The position numbers and the translations under genes were made by a program. The notes beneath the pieces were generated by a model. It saw only the letters and a program-made list of their open reading frames with translations. It made no database searches and had not been told where the DNA came from. Of a DNA stretch of 64,000 nucleotides, positions 62,807-64,000 are shown piece after piece. The stretch is taken from assembly GCA_963778025.1 (NCBI GenBank), contig CAVZTA010000010.1:3737-67736 (forward strand), in the 5' to 3' direction. How positions within the stretch are numbered: position 1 is the first letter of the stretch; every line of letters begins with the position of its first letter. Source of the stretch: CAVZTA01 sp963778025. GTDB lineage: Bacteria > Chloroflexota > Limnocylindria > Limnocylindrales > CSP1-4.

Positions 62807-64000
62807 CGTCCGAGCGAGGCACCGAGCGCGAGCTCTCCGCCCTCCTGACCGACCTCTACGTCGAGTCCGCGCCCTCCTACCGCTTCGATGTCCTGGCGCG
62901 GACCAGCCGGATGCGGCAGCGCCCGCGCTGGACGTTCCCCGACCGGTGGCTCCCGGCGGCGCTCGTCCGGCAGCGCGCTGGGGCACCCGCGTTCTCGATG
63001 CGAGCCGTGCTCATCGTGGCCGCCCTGCTGCTGCTCGTCCTGGGGTTGATCGTGCTCCAGGCGGCCACACGGCCGCCGACCCCGCCGCCGTTCGGCATCG
63101 CGCGCAACGGCGAGATCGTCTACGCGACCGATGGCGACGTCTACGTCCGCGACACCGTCGACAGCCCGGCCCGCTTGCTCATCGGCGGCCCGGAGCGCGA
63201 CTTCGCGCCCGCGTTCTCCCGACGCGGCGACAAGTTCATCTTCTTCCGGGAGACGGCGCCGGAGACCAGTGACGTCTACGTCGCCGATGCGGACGGCTCC
63301 GATGTCCGTCGTATCGGTGGCCCGTTCGTGGACATCGACACCTGGGATGTGACGCCCGACGGTACGGAGGCCCTCATCGCCGGCCGCGCCGAGCACTCCG
63401 GGAAGTGGCTCATCCACCTGGTGCCGCTCGACGGGCGCCCGCCACGCGTGCTCGACCTGCCGGATTCCGCGATCTGGCCACGGTTCCGTCCGGGTGGCGA
63501 TGGCACCTGGTTCTCGTTCCGGTCCGGCGATCCCGATGGGGATGGCCGGATGTTCCTGGTCAGGACCGACGGCACCGGTCTGCGTCCGCTCGATCTCCAC
63601 ATCGACGGCATCGGCGGACCGCACGACTTCACGCACGGGATGGATTGGTCCGTCGATGGCAGCCGGTTCGCCTTCGTGTCGGTCGAGGACGATCTCCCGG
63701 AGGCCGGCGTGGACGCAGGGCTGCGCATCGACATCGCGACGGTCTCACCCGACGGGGTCGTGACCGGCCAGCAACGGGTGGAGTTCGATCCCAAGGCCGA
63801 CAACGAGCTCAACCCGGCCTTCCTGCCCGGCACCGACAAGCTCCTCTACAACACCCGCGAGGGGATCGTCGACTTCGTGTCGATCGGTGTACCGGGCGTG
63901 CCCGGGCGGCACGATCATCCCCGCCGGAAGCACCAAGGAACAGGGGATCGACTACATCATCTCGCCCGATGCGCAGAGCGCCCTCGTCCTGAACTGGGGC
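62803..64000 (+). pseudogene. membrane-anchored PD40/TolB-like beta-propeller protein, likely anti-sigma; frameshifted and cut by window end
   Basis: ATG 62803 overlaps the sigma-factor stop. A cytosolic N-terminus of about 65 residues is followed by one membrane helix (AVLIVAALLLLVLGLIVLQA) and a secreted beta-propeller of PD40-like repeats (GEIVYATDGDVYVRD, FAPAFSRRGDKFIFF, DVYVADADGSDVRRIGG, MDWSVDGSRFAFVSVEDD). An indel near 63905 changes frame to GGTIIPAGSTKEQGIDYIIS, PDAQSALVLNWG, and the gene continues past the window. Position after an ECF gene and topology suggest regulation of that sigma factor. Confidence 0.8.

Overview
The window is a very GC-rich bacterial chromosome segment with tightly packed genes. 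Many neighbours on the minus strand overlap by four bases (ATGA or GTGA). The mix of families (TadE/TadG-like pilus proteins with PKD and PASTA-like domains, glucosyl-3-phosphoglycerate synthase, class III cyclase fused to an alpha/beta hydrolase, many Ser/Ala/Pro-rich lipoproteins) suggests Chloroflexota, perhaps the Limnocylindria/Ellin6529 side, with Actinobacteriota as the alternative. This placement is inference; no rRNA or ribosomal protein gene is present. About 25 of roughly 65 protein genes carry one or more small frameshifts that split a clearly recognisable family. That is too many for ordinary pseudogenes, so uncorrected indels in the assembly are likely. I annotate such genes over their full reconstructed span.

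Layout. 0.3-1.7 kb: allene-oxide-cyclase-like barrel protein and a DUF1345 membrane protein. 1.87-3.99 kb: an intact tRNA-Thr(CGU) and, 2,048 bp away in the same orientation, a 45-bp copy of its 3' part. They bracket a small cassette (TetR regulator, twin-palindrome operator, SRPBCC/membrane protein) with the geometry of a tRNA-targeted island but no integrase. 4.2-10.7 kb: CocE-type hydrolase, GNAT, hydrolase-cyclase fusion, DUF389 protein, a gene-poor gap and a small membrane protein. 10.9-17 kb: META-domain lipoprotein, PKD membrane protein, flavin amine oxidase, an EfeU-type iron permease with a cupredoxin lipoprotein, and another lipoprotein.

17.06-26.73 kb is the most striking region. 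Nine minus-strand genes form three consecutive copies of one three-gene module: a large TadE protein with PKD or DUF11-like repeats and a PASTA-like C-terminus, then a small TadE protein, then a TadG-like protein. In all three copies the first two genes overlap by ATGA. A shared upstream motif and hairpins after the first two modules suggest separate transcription units. No pilus ATPase, Tad platform protein or Flp pilin is in the window.

27-46 kb: a two-component system, a split transketolase divergent from soxR across a SoxR-type palindrome, a DUF885 peptidase, a phd/PIN toxin-antitoxin pair overlapping an endonuclease III-like gene, and a glucosylglycerate cluster (glycerate kinase, universal-stress-protein/GpgS fusion, Ggs-like glycosyltransferase). 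Then come a ligase-like protein, an MFS transporter, galE, a TPR protein, a CCA-adding enzyme and an HNH nuclease.

45.5-58.7 kb holds a dispersed leucine-degradation set: HMG-CoA lyase, MccA with an N-terminal DNA-binding domain, an enoyl-CoA hydratase and MccB. Transporters, a peroxiredoxin, a MOSC-GNAT fusion, a VOC protein, a second amine oxidase, a cupredoxin lipoprotein and an LRR-like protein lie between them. 58.8-64 kb: small membrane and lipoproteins, a GbsR/MarR regulator, a TetR regulator with twin operators facing a tautomerase, and an ECF sigma factor overlapping a membrane-anchored beta-propeller (likely anti-sigma) gene that runs off the end.
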